The notes under the pieces are model-generated. The model was not told the origin of the DNA and did not search any database. It saw nothing but the letters and a program-made list of their open reading frames with translations. A program made the position numbers and the translations under genes. Shown here in pieces: positions 20,270 through 28,495 of a stretch of 30,926 nucleotides of DNA. The stretch's first letter is position 1; each line of letters begins with the position of its first letter. This stretch comes from Chloroflexota bacterium (GTDB lineage: Bacteria; Chloroflexota; Anaerolineae; Aggregatilineales; UBA2796), in NCBI GenBank assembly GCA_003695215.1, contig RFIM01000147.1, positions 1-30,926 of the forward strand, given 5' to 3'.

Positions 20270-22843
20270 CTATGCCCAGCGGATCAAGCCGCATAGGAAA
20301 GGCGTCGGCAAATCTTCATGATTCGGTAAGACGCGCACTGAGAGTCCCTGGTTGCCTGTTGTGTGATAGGCAAGCCGTGCCTTGAAAGTGTACGTGCCGC
20401 CGCCGTTCGATTCAGCAGGCTGCATGTTGACGGCATTGCCGACCACGATGTTGCCATGCGTATCCAGATCGCCGTGATAGACCTGCACGATCACGTCGTC
20501 AGGCGTCAGGCTACCTAGCTGCACCACAGCCGTGATCTCTTGCTCACTACCGACCTTCAGCTCCTGAGCGGAAGTGGCCACTTTCAGCACTTGCACGTTG
20601 TTCCATTCGCTGTAGACTTTGCGCTTCCACTGGGCAAGGGCAATGCCGCGCGAGAGATCGGGCTGAGTCAAGCGCTTGTAGCTCTCATAAGCTGGCATGT
20701 AGTAGCGCTCGGTGTACTCGGCCACCATGCGATGCGTGTTGAAGAAAGGCGCTAGCTTGCGGATGCTGTTCTTCATGCGGGCGATCCAATCGCGCGGCAA
20801 GCCATCGCGCGAGCGTGTGTAGAAAGTCGGCACGATATCGTTTTCAAGAACGCTGTAGAGCGCTTGCGCTTCAAGGTAATCCTGTTGCGCCCATTGATCG
20901 GGCGGATATTCCTCGCCACGCCCGATCTCCCAACCGACGTGTGGATCGTAGGCTTCATCCCACCAACCATCAAGCGTGCTGAAGTTCAGGCAACCGTTGT
21001 AGATGGCTTTCATGCCGCTGGTGCCACTGGCTTCTTCAGGGCGGCGCGGATTGTTCAGCCAGACATCGCAGCCTTGCAGCATCATGCGCGTGATCGCCAT
21101 ATCGTAGTTCTCTAGGAAGACGATATTATGGCGGAATTCAGGCATGCGCGAGGTGTTCACAATCTCGCGGATCAGCTCCTTGCCAGGCGCATCATGCGGA
21201 TGGGCCTTGCCTGCGAAAATCAGCTGCACAGGCCGATCGGGATTGTTCAAGATGCGCGCCAGGCGCGCTTTATCGCGCAAGATCAGCGTGGCGCGCTTGT
21301 ATGTGGCAAAACGCCGCGCAAAGCCAATGGTCAGCGCGTCTGGGCTCAGCACTTCCTCGGCTAGCTGAATCTCAGCTGCTGGCAGGCCGAGCGCCATGTA
21401 CTGCTTGCGCAGCCGCTCGCGGCAAAAAGCGACCAGCTGCTCGCGACGGCGCTCATGGGTACGCCATAGCTCGGCATCAGGAATCTTATCCACATCCCAC
21501 CAGATATTGGGATCGGTCGGGTCTTCGCGCCACATCGGATCCAAATAGCGATCGTAGAGCGCCGCCATCTCCTGGCTAACCCACGTCTCAACGTGAATGC
21601 CGTTGGTCACATGCCCAACTGGCACGTCATCCTGCGGCACGTTCGGATACATCCAGCTGAAGAGCTTACGGCTGACCTTGCCGTGCAGCTTGGCGACGCC
21701 GTTGACGTAGTTTGAGAGCTTGACGGCGAGCACAGGCATGCTGAACAGATCGTAGTTGCCCATGTTCTCGCGCCCTAGCTCGTGGAATTCTTCACGGCTC
21801 AGCTTGAGCTGCGTCCACATATAGCCGAAGTGCTCGTCAATCAGATCGAAGCCGAAGCGCTCCAAGCCTGCTGGCACAGGCGTGTGTGTGGTGAAGAGCG
21901 TGCTGGCTGCGCAAATCTCGCGCGCTTGCTCAAAGGTCAGCTCAGGGTGCGCTTCCATCAGCAGGCGAATGCGCTCCAAGCCCATGAAAGCGCTGTGGCC
22001 TTCGTTCATGTGATAGACGGTCGGCTGCAAGTTGAGCAAACGCAGCAGTTGAATGCCGCCAATGCCCATCAGAATCTCTTGGCGGATGCGCTGGCGCCGA
22101 TCGCCGCCGTAGAGCCGATCGGTCAGGTCGCGATCCTCAGGCAGCGTATTCTCGGGAATATTGGTATCCAACAGGTAGAGCGAGACGCGCCCAACTTGCA
22201 CTTGCCATGCCTGCGCGTAGAGCAGCCGTCCTGGCAGCGGCACTTTGACGATCACAGGACGATTGTCGGCGCCCAGCACGCGGCGCACAGGCTGATTGGC
22301 GTAATCGTTGATCGGATAGGCTTCCTGCTGGTAGCCGTCGTTGTTCAAGTATTGCGCAAAGTAGCCTTCCTGATACAACAAGCCGACGCCAACGAGCGGT
22401 AGGCCGAGATCAGAAGCGCTCTTGAGATGATCGCCCGACAGGACGCCTAAGCCGCCACTGTAGTTGCGCAAACATTCGGTCAGGCCGAATTCCATTGAGA
22501 AATAGGCGACCATGGGTTGGCGCGGCGCCTCAGGGTAGCGCTTGGCGTACCACGTCGAGCCTGTTTGGCTCATGTAACGGTCGTAATCCTGGCAAACGCG
22601 ATCGTAGTGCGCCATGAAGGCTTCATCGCTGGCAGCCGCATTCAACTGACGCTGATCGATCTGCCCTAGCATTAGCACAGGATTATGACCGCATTTTTCC
22701 CACAAATCGCGGTCAAGGCGCCTGAAGAGCGCCAAAGTCTCCAAATTCCACGACCAGCGCAAGTTGTAAGCTAGTTCTAGCAAACGCTCCAGGCTGCTCG
22801 GTAGGTTTGGCACCACAGAGACAGTGACAATTGGTTTGATCAT
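20270..22843 (-). CDS. glgP: Alpha-glucan (glycogen/maltodextrin) phosphorylase, GT35
   Basis: An 857-residue cytosolic enzyme that releases glucose-1-phosphate from alpha-1,4-glucans. The N-terminal DUF3417 region (LERLLELAYNLRWSWN) marks the bacterial/archaeal short-type phosphorylases. Markers in order are YFSMEFGLTECLRNYSGGLGVLSGDHLKSASDLGLPLVG split over about residues 113-152, MNEGHSAF, TTHTPVPAGLERF, GHVTNGIH, FARRFATYKRA, LIFAGKAHP, and the PLP site EASGTSGMKAIYNG with Lys612. A C-terminal beta-rich extension of roughly 110 residues follows. It is 13 bases after the NERD gene and likely shares its promoter. Confidence 0.95.
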   Translation of the reverse strand: MIKPIVTVSVVPNLPSSLERLLELAYNLRWSWNLETLALFRRLDRDLWEKCGHNPVLMLGQIDQRQLNAAASDEAFMAHYDRVCQDYDRYMSQTGSTWYAKRYPEAPRQPMVAYFSMEFGLTECLRNYSGGLGVLSGDHLKSASDLGLPLVGVGLLYQEGYFAQYLNNDGYQQEAYPINDYANQPVRRVLGADNRPVIVKVPLPGRLLYAQAWQVQVGRVSLYLLDTNIPENTLPEDRDLTDRLYGGDRRQRIRQEILMGIGGIQLLRLLNLQPTVYHMNEGHSAFMGLERIRLLMEAHPELTFEQAREICAASTLFTTHTPVPAGLERFGFDLIDEHFGYMWTQLKLSREEFHELGRENMGNYDLFSMPVLAVKLSNYVNGVAKLHGKVSRKLFSWMYPNVPQDDVPVGHVTNGIHVETWVSQEMAALYDRYLDPMWREDPTDPNIWWDVDKIPDAELWRTHERRREQLVAFCRERLRKQYMALGLPAAEIQLAEEVLSPDALTIGFARRFATYKRATLILRDKARLARILNNPDRPVQLIFAGKAHPHDAPGKELIREIVNTSRMPEFRHNIVFLENYDMAITRMMLQGCDVWLNNPRRPEEASGTSGMKAIYNGCLNFSTLDGWWDEAYDPHVGWEIGRGEEYPPDQWAQQDYLEAQALYSVLENDIVPTFYTRSRDGLPRDWIARMKNSIRKLAPFFNTHRMVAEYTERYYMPAYESYKRLTQPDLSRGIALAQWKRKVYSEWNNVQVLKVATSAQELKVGSEQEITAVVQLGSLTPDDVIVQVYHGDLDTHGNIVVGNAVNMQPAESNGGGTYTFKARLAYHTTGNQGLSVRVLPNHEDLPTPFLCGLIRWA

Positions 22844-22856
22844 GCCGCGTCATCTC

Positions 22857-23561
22857 CTACTCGTAGATTGCTTTCACCGTGGCTTCGACCGTCTTAGGAT
22901 CGATGCGCGTTTGGCGCAGGTAATCGCTACGCATGACATCCAGCAGCGAGCGCAAGTCCGCCACAGGCACATTGGGCTGCCGCACTGTGATGCTAGCCGA
23001 TGGATGCGTGAAAACGACAATGGCATAGACGGGCACGTGCGCTAAGCCGCGCTTGGCCAGATAGGCGCGCAAGGCGAAGACGTCCGCCACACATTCGCGA
23101 GTCAGATTCAGGCGCGCAAGGCGCATGACGCCATCAGCGCCACGTATCAGCCAGGTCGCGCCTTCGTTGGTGAAGACGCCCGCCTTATCGTGAATGCGAA
23201 AGACGAGCGCGCCAGGCGGCCCAACCAAAACGGCGTCAATGTAGCCCAGGCCGCGCCGACTGACATTGCGAATGAAAGTATACTCAGCGCCGAGCGTGCT
23301 GCTCAGCGCTTGCGCCACAACTTTGGCAGGCTCGTTCTCGGTGCGCAATGAGAGGCCGCGCACCATGACCGCAATGGCCGTCAGCACAGTCAGCGCACCG
23401 ACGCCCATCGAGCCCAGCCCGAAGGTCGGGCTAGAAAACAGCAGGACGGTTAACACGCCAATGGCGCCGACGATCAGCCCGATTAACAGCACAAACGCGC
23501 CGATGATCATCAGATCGCGCCCGCGCCGTGCCACTTCGCGCACCGGATTCAGGTTTTGCAT
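22857..23561 (-). CDS. Membrane-anchored NERD-domain protein (active-site motif altered)
   Basis: A protein of about 234 residues with two adjacent hydrophobic helices (about 17-40 and 46-68), then a NERD-like domain: EYTFIRNVSRRGLGYIDAVLVGPPGALVFRIHDKAGVF and a C-terminal helical part with VPVYAIVVFTHPSASI. NERD domains belong to the restriction-endonuclease-like fold with an E-x-K catalytic pair after the ID motif. Here the equivalent positions read Arg and His (VFRIH), so nuclease activity looks lost. The ATG at 23561 is chosen because the open frame beyond it starts only with TTG and reaches the promoter. The function is unknown; it is probably co-transcribed with glgP. Confidence 0.75.
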   Translation of the reverse strand: MQNLNPVREVARRGRDLMIIGAFVLLIGLIVGAIGVLTVLLFSSPTFGLGSMGVGALTVLTAIAVMVRGLSLRTENEPAKVVAQALSSTLGAEYTFIRNVSRRGLGYIDAVLVGPPGALVFRIHDKAGVFTNEGATWLIRGADGVMRLARLNLTRECVADVFALRAYLAKRGLAHVPVYAIVVFTHPSASITVRQPNVPVADLRSLLDVMRSDYLRQTRIDPKTVEATVKAIYE

Positions 23562-23614
23562 AGCTTTGCAACTCGTACAGCGTGCCGTGCCACAATCTGC
23601 CAAAACAAGCGCTG

Positions 23615-23644
23615 ATTATAGACGCCTTTCGCCAAATGCGCCAA
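23615..23644 (-). promoter_or_regulatory. Promoter for the NERD-glgP transcript
   Basis: On the minus strand TTGGCG (23639-23644) and TATAAT (23615-23620) are 18 bases apart. The predicted start is near 23608, giving a leader of about 47 bases before the ATG at 23561. It lies back to back with the plus-strand promoter of the PucR-family gene. Confidence 0.65.
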
Positions 23645-23683
23645 ACGGCTCGGCGCGCGCATGGCGCTGCCTCTAGCAAGATA

Positions 23684-23709
23684 TGCTACAATTGTGCCTT
23701 GTGCACAAG
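23684..23709 (+). promoter_or_regulatory. Extended -10 promoter with palindromic operator candidate
   Basis: An extended -10 element (TGC then TACAAT, 23684-23692) lies upstream of the PucR-family gene without a clear -35 box. Its predicted start (about 23699) falls inside the perfect 12-bp palindrome CTTGTGCACAAG (23698-23709). A further TTGTGC half-site copy occurs just before it (23692-23697). A palindrome over the start site is a typical repressor position, so autoregulation is possible. Confidence 0.5.
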
Positions 23710-23738
23710 TTAGGGCTAAACAGAAGATGAGGCATCCT

Positions 23739-25364
23739 ATGGTCGCTGAGGCTACATTGCTGACTGTCGCTGAAATCTGCAGGCTTGCCTTACCGCTGAA
23801 AGCAAAGATTGTGGCTGCACCACAGGCTGCTGAGCGCCCTGTCCGCTGGGCACTGACAATCAGCAGCGATGCGCCCTTGCCATACTTGGAAGGCGATGAA
23901 CTGCTCTTGGTAGCCCCGTCAGAGCAGCCGTGCCATCCTCACAACCTGATCGCCGCCTGCAGCCGTGCCAAAGTCGCGGCCGTTGCCATCTTTGAGCCTG
24001 TCGATCCGCTCCTAATGGCGCTGGCTGAGGCCGAGCGTCTGCCCGTGATTGCCTTGCCGCAGGGCAGCCGCCTGCGCGACCTCGAGCGCTCGATCATCAG
24101 CTTGCTCTTGGATCGGCAAGGGCACTTCGAGCGGCGCAGCGCCCAAATCTACGAGCAGCTGATCGAGATCGCCACAGAGAATGTCGGCTTGGAGGACATT
24201 GCAGAGACGCTGAGCCAATTCTTGGGCAAGGGCATTGTGGTGCAGGATAAGCACCTGCGCGTCCAAGCCTGCCGCGCCTCGCCTGAGCTTGCCAACGAGT
24301 GGGATGCGGTGCTGAGCCTGCTCAAAGATCGCAGCAAATTGCCGCAAGCGCTCAGCGATAGGTACCGTCTGCCGCGCCACACTGCTATCAGTTACACACA
24401 GACCTTGCGCAACGATGGCATCAGCCGCTTGGTCACGCCGATCGTCTCCAAGGGCATTGGGCGCGGCTATCTCTCAGCCATCTCGCGGCATGCGCCATTC
24501 ACTGAACTGGATCGGCTTGTGTTGCAGCACGGCGCGAGCATTTGTGCCCTTGAGATGGCGCGCCGCAAGACGATCAGCGATGCTGAGAAGCGCCTGCGCG
24601 GCGACTTCCTGCATAATCTGCTGATGGGCACGCTCAGCGAGGCAGAGGCATTGGCAGAAGGCGATCGCTTCCGCCATGATATGAGATCGCCGCATGTGGC
24701 AATAGTTATCACTTGGCAAGGCGAACCTCATCCTTCAGTGCGCCGCCTAGAGACGCTAGTGAACACTGTGCTGCAAAATCACAGCATACAAGCGCTCGTC
24801 TATGTGCGCGGTGAAGAGCTTCGCCTGTTCTTCACAGACGAGGCGCGCGATTTAATCGCACGGGCGCGCGCCTTCGCTGAAGCAGTTATGGAAGCGGCTA
24901 AGCGTGAATATAGACACGCACGGCTTGCCATTGGCATCGGCGGCGTGGCCGAGCACCTTGGCGAGTGGCCCAACAGCCATCGCGACGCCACGCACGCTGC
25001 CCAAATCGCACGCCGCCTGCGCGCGGAAAAGCCGCTCTACTCCGCCGATCTCGGCATCTACACCTTGCTCACCCGCCCCGACCTACGCGACGATCTGCTG
25101 GCCTTGCGCGATAAAATGATCGGCAGCCTGCTGAACCACGATGAGCGCCAACGCGCCGACTTGCTCCAAACGCTCGAGGCCTTCTTCGAATCGCACGGCA
25201 ACGCCACACAGACCGCTGAAAAACTGAGCGTGCATCGCAACACGCTCTTTTACCGCATGAACCGCATCCAAGAGATTCTCAAGCTCGATCTGAACCAGAC
25301 CGATGTGCGCCTGGCAGTCCACCTTGCGCTGAAAATTCATCGGCTGTTGGGCGAACAGAACTAA
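23739..25364 (+). CDS. PucR-family transcriptional regulator
   Basis: A 541-residue cytosolic regulator. The N-terminal PucR domain (about 1-120) has TVAEICRLALPLKAKIVAAP and RWALTISSDAPLPYLEGDELLLV. A GAF-like middle follows (about 150-260), then a GGDEF-like region with LAIGIGGVAEHLGEWPNSHRDATHAAQIA. The C-terminal PucR helix-turn-helix is LLQTLEAFFESHGNATQTAEKLSVHRNTLFYRMNRIQEIL. The ligand is unknown; family members control purine, amino-acid or polyamine catabolism. The ATG at 23739 has a GAGG site six bases upstream. An ATG at 23727 is possible, but the frame beyond it precedes the predicted transcription start. Its stop overlaps that of the convergent gene. Confidence 0.88.
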   Translation: MVAEATLLTVAEICRLALPLKAKIVAAPQAAERPVRWALTISSDAPLPYLEGDELLLVAPSEQPCHPHNLIAACSRAKVAAVAIFEPVDPLLMALAEAERLPVIALPQGSRLRDLERSIISLLLDRQGHFERRSAQIYEQLIEIATENVGLEDIAETLSQFLGKGIVVQDKHLRVQACRASPELANEWDAVLSLLKDRSKLPQALSDRYRLPRHTAISYTQTLRNDGISRLVTPIVSKGIGRGYLSAISRHAPFTELDRLVLQHGASICALEMARRKTISDAEKRLRGDFLHNLLMGTLSEAEALAEGDRFRHDMRSPHVAIVITWQGEPHPSVRRLETLVNTVLQNHSIQALVYVRGEELRLFFTDEARDLIARARAFAEAVMEAAKREYRHARLAIGIGGVAEHLGEWPNSHRDATHAAQIARRLRAEKPLYSADLGIYTLLTRPDLRDDLLALRDKMIGSLLNHDERQRADLLQTLEAFFESHGNATQTAEKLSVHRNTLFYRMNRIQEILKLDLNQTDVRLAVHLALKIHRLLGEQN

Positions 25365-26188
25365 GCGCGCGGGCGCGGCGCTGCAGCGCCCAAGACAAGC
25401 ACCTCCAGCATCTCTTCATGAATGCGCCCATTGCTGGCAACTATCTGCGCGCCATCATAGACGCCTTCCGAGCCGCCGCGATAGTTGCTCAGCCTGCCGC
25501 CGCTCTCTTCTACCATCAGCAAGCCTGCCAGCACGTCCCAAGTCTGAACGCGCGCTTCCCAGTAGCCATCCAAACGCCCTGCAGCCACGTAGCACAGCTC
25601 CAGCGCAGCTGAGCCGATGCGCCGCACTGACTGCGTGCGCGGCACAAAGCATGCCCATTCTTCAGTGTTATTGTCAGGATTAACGCGCTTATCGTGCGGA
25701 AAGCCTGAGGCCAAGAGCGCATCGGCCAGCTTGCGGGTGCGGCTGACGCGCAACTTTTTACGCCCTAGCCAGGCGCCACCGCCGCGCACCGCTTTGAAGC
25801 ATTCCTCATGCACAGGATCGTAGACCAGGCCGAGCAGCGGCACGTTCTGAGCATCGCTGAGCGCAAGGCTGATGGCGAAGTATGGAATGCCGCGTGCGAA
25901 GTTGGTAGTGCCGTCTAATGGATCAATGTGCCAGCGGTAGGGTGCTGCTGCTGCGCCTTGCTCGCCGCCTTCTTCGCCAATCAAGGCATGATCGGGATAA
26001 GCGCGCAGCAGCAGCTCGGCAATGAGCGCCTCAGAGCGCCGATCGGCCTCAGTGACCAGATCGGTAGCGCTTTTGCGCAACACTTTCAGCTTCACGCTGC
26101 GGAAATGAGGCAGCACTAGATCGGCAGCGCGCCGTGCAGCAGTTTCGGCGATGCGCAAAGCAGCGCTCAGGTCTAGACTCTCAGACAT
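25361..26188 (-). CDS. Inositol monophosphatase family protein
   Basis: A 275-residue Mg-dependent phosphatase of the SuhB/IMPase family. Metal-site motifs are DLVTEAD (43-49), GEEGG (71-75), DPLDGTTNFARGIP (89-102) and WDVLAG (217-222, Asp218). The substrate could be inositol-1-phosphate, a related sugar phosphate or histidinol phosphate, which sequence alone does not settle. The ATG at 26188 has GGAG eight bases upstream; upstream codons to 26212 lack similarity. The gene is convergent with the PucR-family gene, sharing the CTAA at 25361-25364, and divergent from aroK. Confidence 0.92.
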   Translation of the reverse strand: MSESLDLSAALRIAETAARRAADLVLPHFRSVKLKVLRKSATDLVTEADRRSEALIAELLLRAYPDHALIGEEGGEQGAAAAPYRWHIDPLDGTTNFARGIPYFAISLALSDAQNVPLLGLVYDPVHEECFKAVRGGGAWLGRKKLRVSRTRKLADALLASGFPHDKRVNPDNNTEEWACFVPRTQSVRRIGSAALELCYVAAGRLDGYWEARVQTWDVLAGLLMVEESGGRLSNYRGGSEGVYDGAQIVASNGRIHEEMLEVLVLGAAAPRPRA

Positions 26189-26258
26189 GCTGAATCTCCG
26201 TGTGGCCGTCAAGTTCGATTACAATCTGTGCAAGCTATCATAACGGATGCAGACGACT

Positions 26259-26783
26259 ATGGGTAAAGCGCGGAACATCATCCTGTGCGGTTTCATGGGT
26301 ACAGGCAAGACAACGGTCGGAAAATTGGTGGCGGCGCGCTTGGGCTGGCAATTCGCCGATACCGATCAGGTCATCGAAGCGCGCTGCGGCAAGCCTATCA
26401 GCGCGATTTTCGCCGAAGCAGGCGAAGCGGCTTTCCGCCAGATGGAACGCGCCCTGTGCCAGGAAATTGCAGCGAGCTGGCGCGGTTATGTGATCGCCAC
26501 AGGCGGTGGCATGGTGCTCGATGCCACAAACCGCGAGCTGCTCCTGCGCAGCGGCTGCCTGATCTGCCTCAACTTGTCGGCCGAGCATCTAGCGCGCCGC
26601 TTAGCGAACAAGACCGATCGGCCGCTTTTGTTAAATCCGCCTGATGGCGACCTGACGGCGCACATTCAACGGCTGCTGGCAGCGCGCGCCGAAGCCTATC
26701 GTGCTGTGCCACACCAAGTGGACACGACCAATCTCTCGCCGTACGCTGTCTCAGAGGCAGTCTTGGATATCTGGCGGCACTAG
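26259..26783 (+). CDS. aroK: Shikimate kinase
   Basis: A 174-residue enzyme that phosphorylates shikimate in the aromatic amino-acid pathway. It has the P-loop GFMGTGKTT (11-19), the shikimate-binding DTDQVIE, ATGGGMVL and the LID arginine region NKTDRPLL. Length is typical. An ATG at 26247 is also in frame, and neither start has a convincing ribosome-binding site. A weak TATCAT -10-like hexamer at 26236-26241 would place transcription start right at 26247, so the longer form (178 residues) could be leaderless. The 3' end overlaps the convergent FHA gene at CTAG (26780-26783). Confidence 0.93.
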   Translation: MGKARNIILCGFMGTGKTTVGKLVAARLGWQFADTDQVIEARCGKPISAIFAEAGEAAFRQMERALCQEIAASWRGYVIATGGGMVLDATNRELLLRSGCLICLNLSAEHLARRLANKTDRPLLLNPPDGDLTAHIQRLLAARAEAYRAVPHQVDTTNLSPYAVSEAVLDIWRH

Positions 26784-27316
26784 CTCTGCTGGGCTGTGGG
26801 CGCGTTGAAGCGGACAATCATCATCAAGCTGCCTAGAGTCAGCTCATCGCCGTCATTCAGGCGGACGGCCTCACTCGGCTGCAGGCGCTTGCGGTTGATG
26901 AAGGTGCCATTGGCGCTGTTGAGGTCAGTGACCAAGAACTGCGAGTCGCGGTAGCTGATGAGGCAATGCCTGCGCGAGACGCCGCGTTCATGCGCGCCAA
27001 AGCGCGTTAGATCGTAGCAGGTGGTCTCCTGCTCTTTGCAGCTTGGATCAAGGCGCCCGAGCACGATTGACGTGCCTTCCTCAAAGGCGATCTGCTCGCT
27101 CATGCCGCGAATGTGCAGCTGGAGGGTGCGCTCATTCAGTGTTGGCAGCTCAGGCGCATCATCTGAGCGGCGCCGCAAGCGGATCGCATCAGGGCTCACG
27201 CGAATGTGCACAGTGCCAAGGCGCGGATCGATCAGGATCATGCCGCACTTCTGGCAGACTATCTCACCTGTACGGTATGGCGTTCGGCAATTAGGGCATC
27301 TTTTCACCTCAGACAT
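26780..27316 (-). CDS. Zinc-ribbon and FHA domain protein
   Basis: A 178-residue protein. The N-terminus is a zinc ribbon with Cys7-x2-Cys10 and Cys21-x2-Cys24 (RCPNCRTPYRTGEIVCQKCG). The C-terminal half is an FHA domain, which binds phosphothreonine peptides: VLGRLD, GVSRRHCLI, and LNSANGTFINRKRL followed by LNDGDELTLGSLMMIV. A middle strand-rich stretch (RLGTVHIRV) resembles a linker. The consensus Arg, Ser, His and Asn-Gly phosphopeptide-binding residues are all present. No kinase lies next to it here, so its partner is unknown. A GAGG site lies 11 bases upstream of the ATG. Confidence 0.9.
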   Translation of the reverse strand: MSEVKRCPNCRTPYRTGEIVCQKCGMILIDPRLGTVHIRVSPDAIRLRRRSDDAPELPTLNERTLQLHIRGMSEQIAFEEGTSIVLGRLDPSCKEQETTCYDLTRFGAHERGVSRRHCLISYRDSQFLVTDLNSANGTFINRKRLQPSEAVRLNDGDELTLGSLMMIVRFNAPTAQQS

Positions 27317-27338
27317 GCGCTTCTTGCCTCGCTCAGGC

Positions 27339-27367
27339 TTGGCTGATGCTCAGTACGCTTTTACAAT
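27339..27367 (+). promoter_or_regulatory. Promoter of the FAD oxidoreductase-ppk unit
   Basis: TTGGCT (27339-27344) and TACAAT (27362-27367) are separated by 17 bases on the plus strand, with a predicted start near 27374. It gives a 5' leader of about 30 bases to the ATG at 27405. Gene order suggests that the oxidoreductase and ppk1 (47-base gap) share this promoter. Confidence 0.6.
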
Positions 27368-27404
27368 AGTGTACAACAAATTTTGAGAGGAAGTGGACAG
27401 CCCT

Positions 27405-28448
27405 ATGAAGATCGCCATAATTGGCGCGGGCATTGGCGGCCTGACGGCGGCTTATCAGCTCAAGGGCGAGGTCGTCGTCTTCGAGAAGAGCCGCGGCTTT
27501 GGTGGGCGTGCGGCCACGCGCTGGTATGAGCGCCCAGGCGGCCGCATCTACGTCGATCATGGCGCGCAGTACCTGAAGACTGAAAATGAGATCATGCGCC
27601 GCCTGATGCTCCAAGAACTCAGCACAGCCGATCTTTCCGACATCGGGCGCCCTGTCTGGACGTTTGATGCCGATCACGTCATCCGCGAAGGCGACCCTGA
27701 ACACAACGCGGCGCCGAAATGGTCGTATCGACACGGCGTCTCGACTTTGGGCAAGCTGCTGGCTGATTCAGGTCATTTTGAGGTGCGTCTGCGCACGCGG
27801 GTCGGCAAATTGCAGCTGCGCGCCGAGGGCAACTACGCGCTCTACGATACTGAGAACGCTTTGCTGGGCGAGTACGCGCAAGTGCTGATCGCCATCCCAA
27901 GTGGGCAAGCTGCTGAGTTGATCGCCGCTAGCGAGTTGCCCCAGACTGAGAAAATTGCCCTGCAAGCAGCCTTGCAAGCAGCGACCTATCGGCGCTGCCT
28001 CTCGATCACGCTTGGCTATGAGCGCGCTGTGGCGCCGCGCCCTTTCTATGCGCTGCTCAACAGCGATAAGCGCGATCCGTTGGCTTGGCTCGGCTACGAA
28101 CACGCTAAAATCGGCCATGTGCTGCCAGGCCAATCGGTTCTCGTGGCGCAAATGGGCGAGAGCTACAGCCTCGATCACTGGGAAACGCCGAACGAAGCGC
28201 TTGTGAATGAAGTGGCGGCGCACGTCTCCAAGCTGCTGGGCGAGCGCCTGACCGACTTCGATTGGGCCGATGTGCAGCGTTGGCGCTACTCGCAGCCGAA
28301 CACCTTGGCAGAGCCGAGCCAGCTGAACGGCGTTTTGCGCGGCTTGTGGTTCGTCGGCGATTATCTGATCGGCGGGCGCGTGCATCTGGCTGCAGAAAGC
28401 GGCGCGCGCGTCGCAGCGGCGATCCGCGAGGCCTGGCTCAACGGCTGA
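27405..28448 (+). CDS. FAD-dependent oxidoreductase, renalase/amine-oxidase-like
   Basis: A 347-residue flavoprotein. The N-terminal dinucleotide fold is MKIAIIGAGIGGLTAAYQL, with VVVFEKSRGFGGRAATRW giving the acidic ribose contact and the GGR loop. DHGAQYLK follows the pattern of renalase-like (COG3380) proteins. The C-terminal FAD segment is LRGLWFVGDYLIGGRVHLAAESGARVAAAI. The substrate is unknown. The ATG at 27405 is preferred, although its GAGAGG site is about 14 bases away; an in-frame GTG at 27393 lies only two bases from the same site. Confidence 0.88.
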   Translation: MKIAIIGAGIGGLTAAYQLKGEVVVFEKSRGFGGRAATRWYERPGGRIYVDHGAQYLKTENEIMRRLMLQELSTADLSDIGRPVWTFDADHVIREGDPEHNAAPKWSYRHGVSTLGKLLADSGHFEVRLRTRVGKLQLRAEGNYALYDTENALLGEYAQVLIAIPSGQAAELIAASELPQTEKIALQAALQAATYRRCLSITLGYERAVAPRPFYALLNSDKRDPLAWLGYEHAKIGHVLPGQSVLVAQMGESYSLDHWETPNEALVNEVAAHVSKLLGERLTDFDWADVQRWRYSQPNTLAEPSQLNGVLRGLWFVGDYLIGGRVHLAAESGARVAAAIREAWLNG

Positions 28449-28495
28449 GATGGCGGGCAAACTTGGGCGCCTCAATAAAGGGATTTGGCTGAAGA

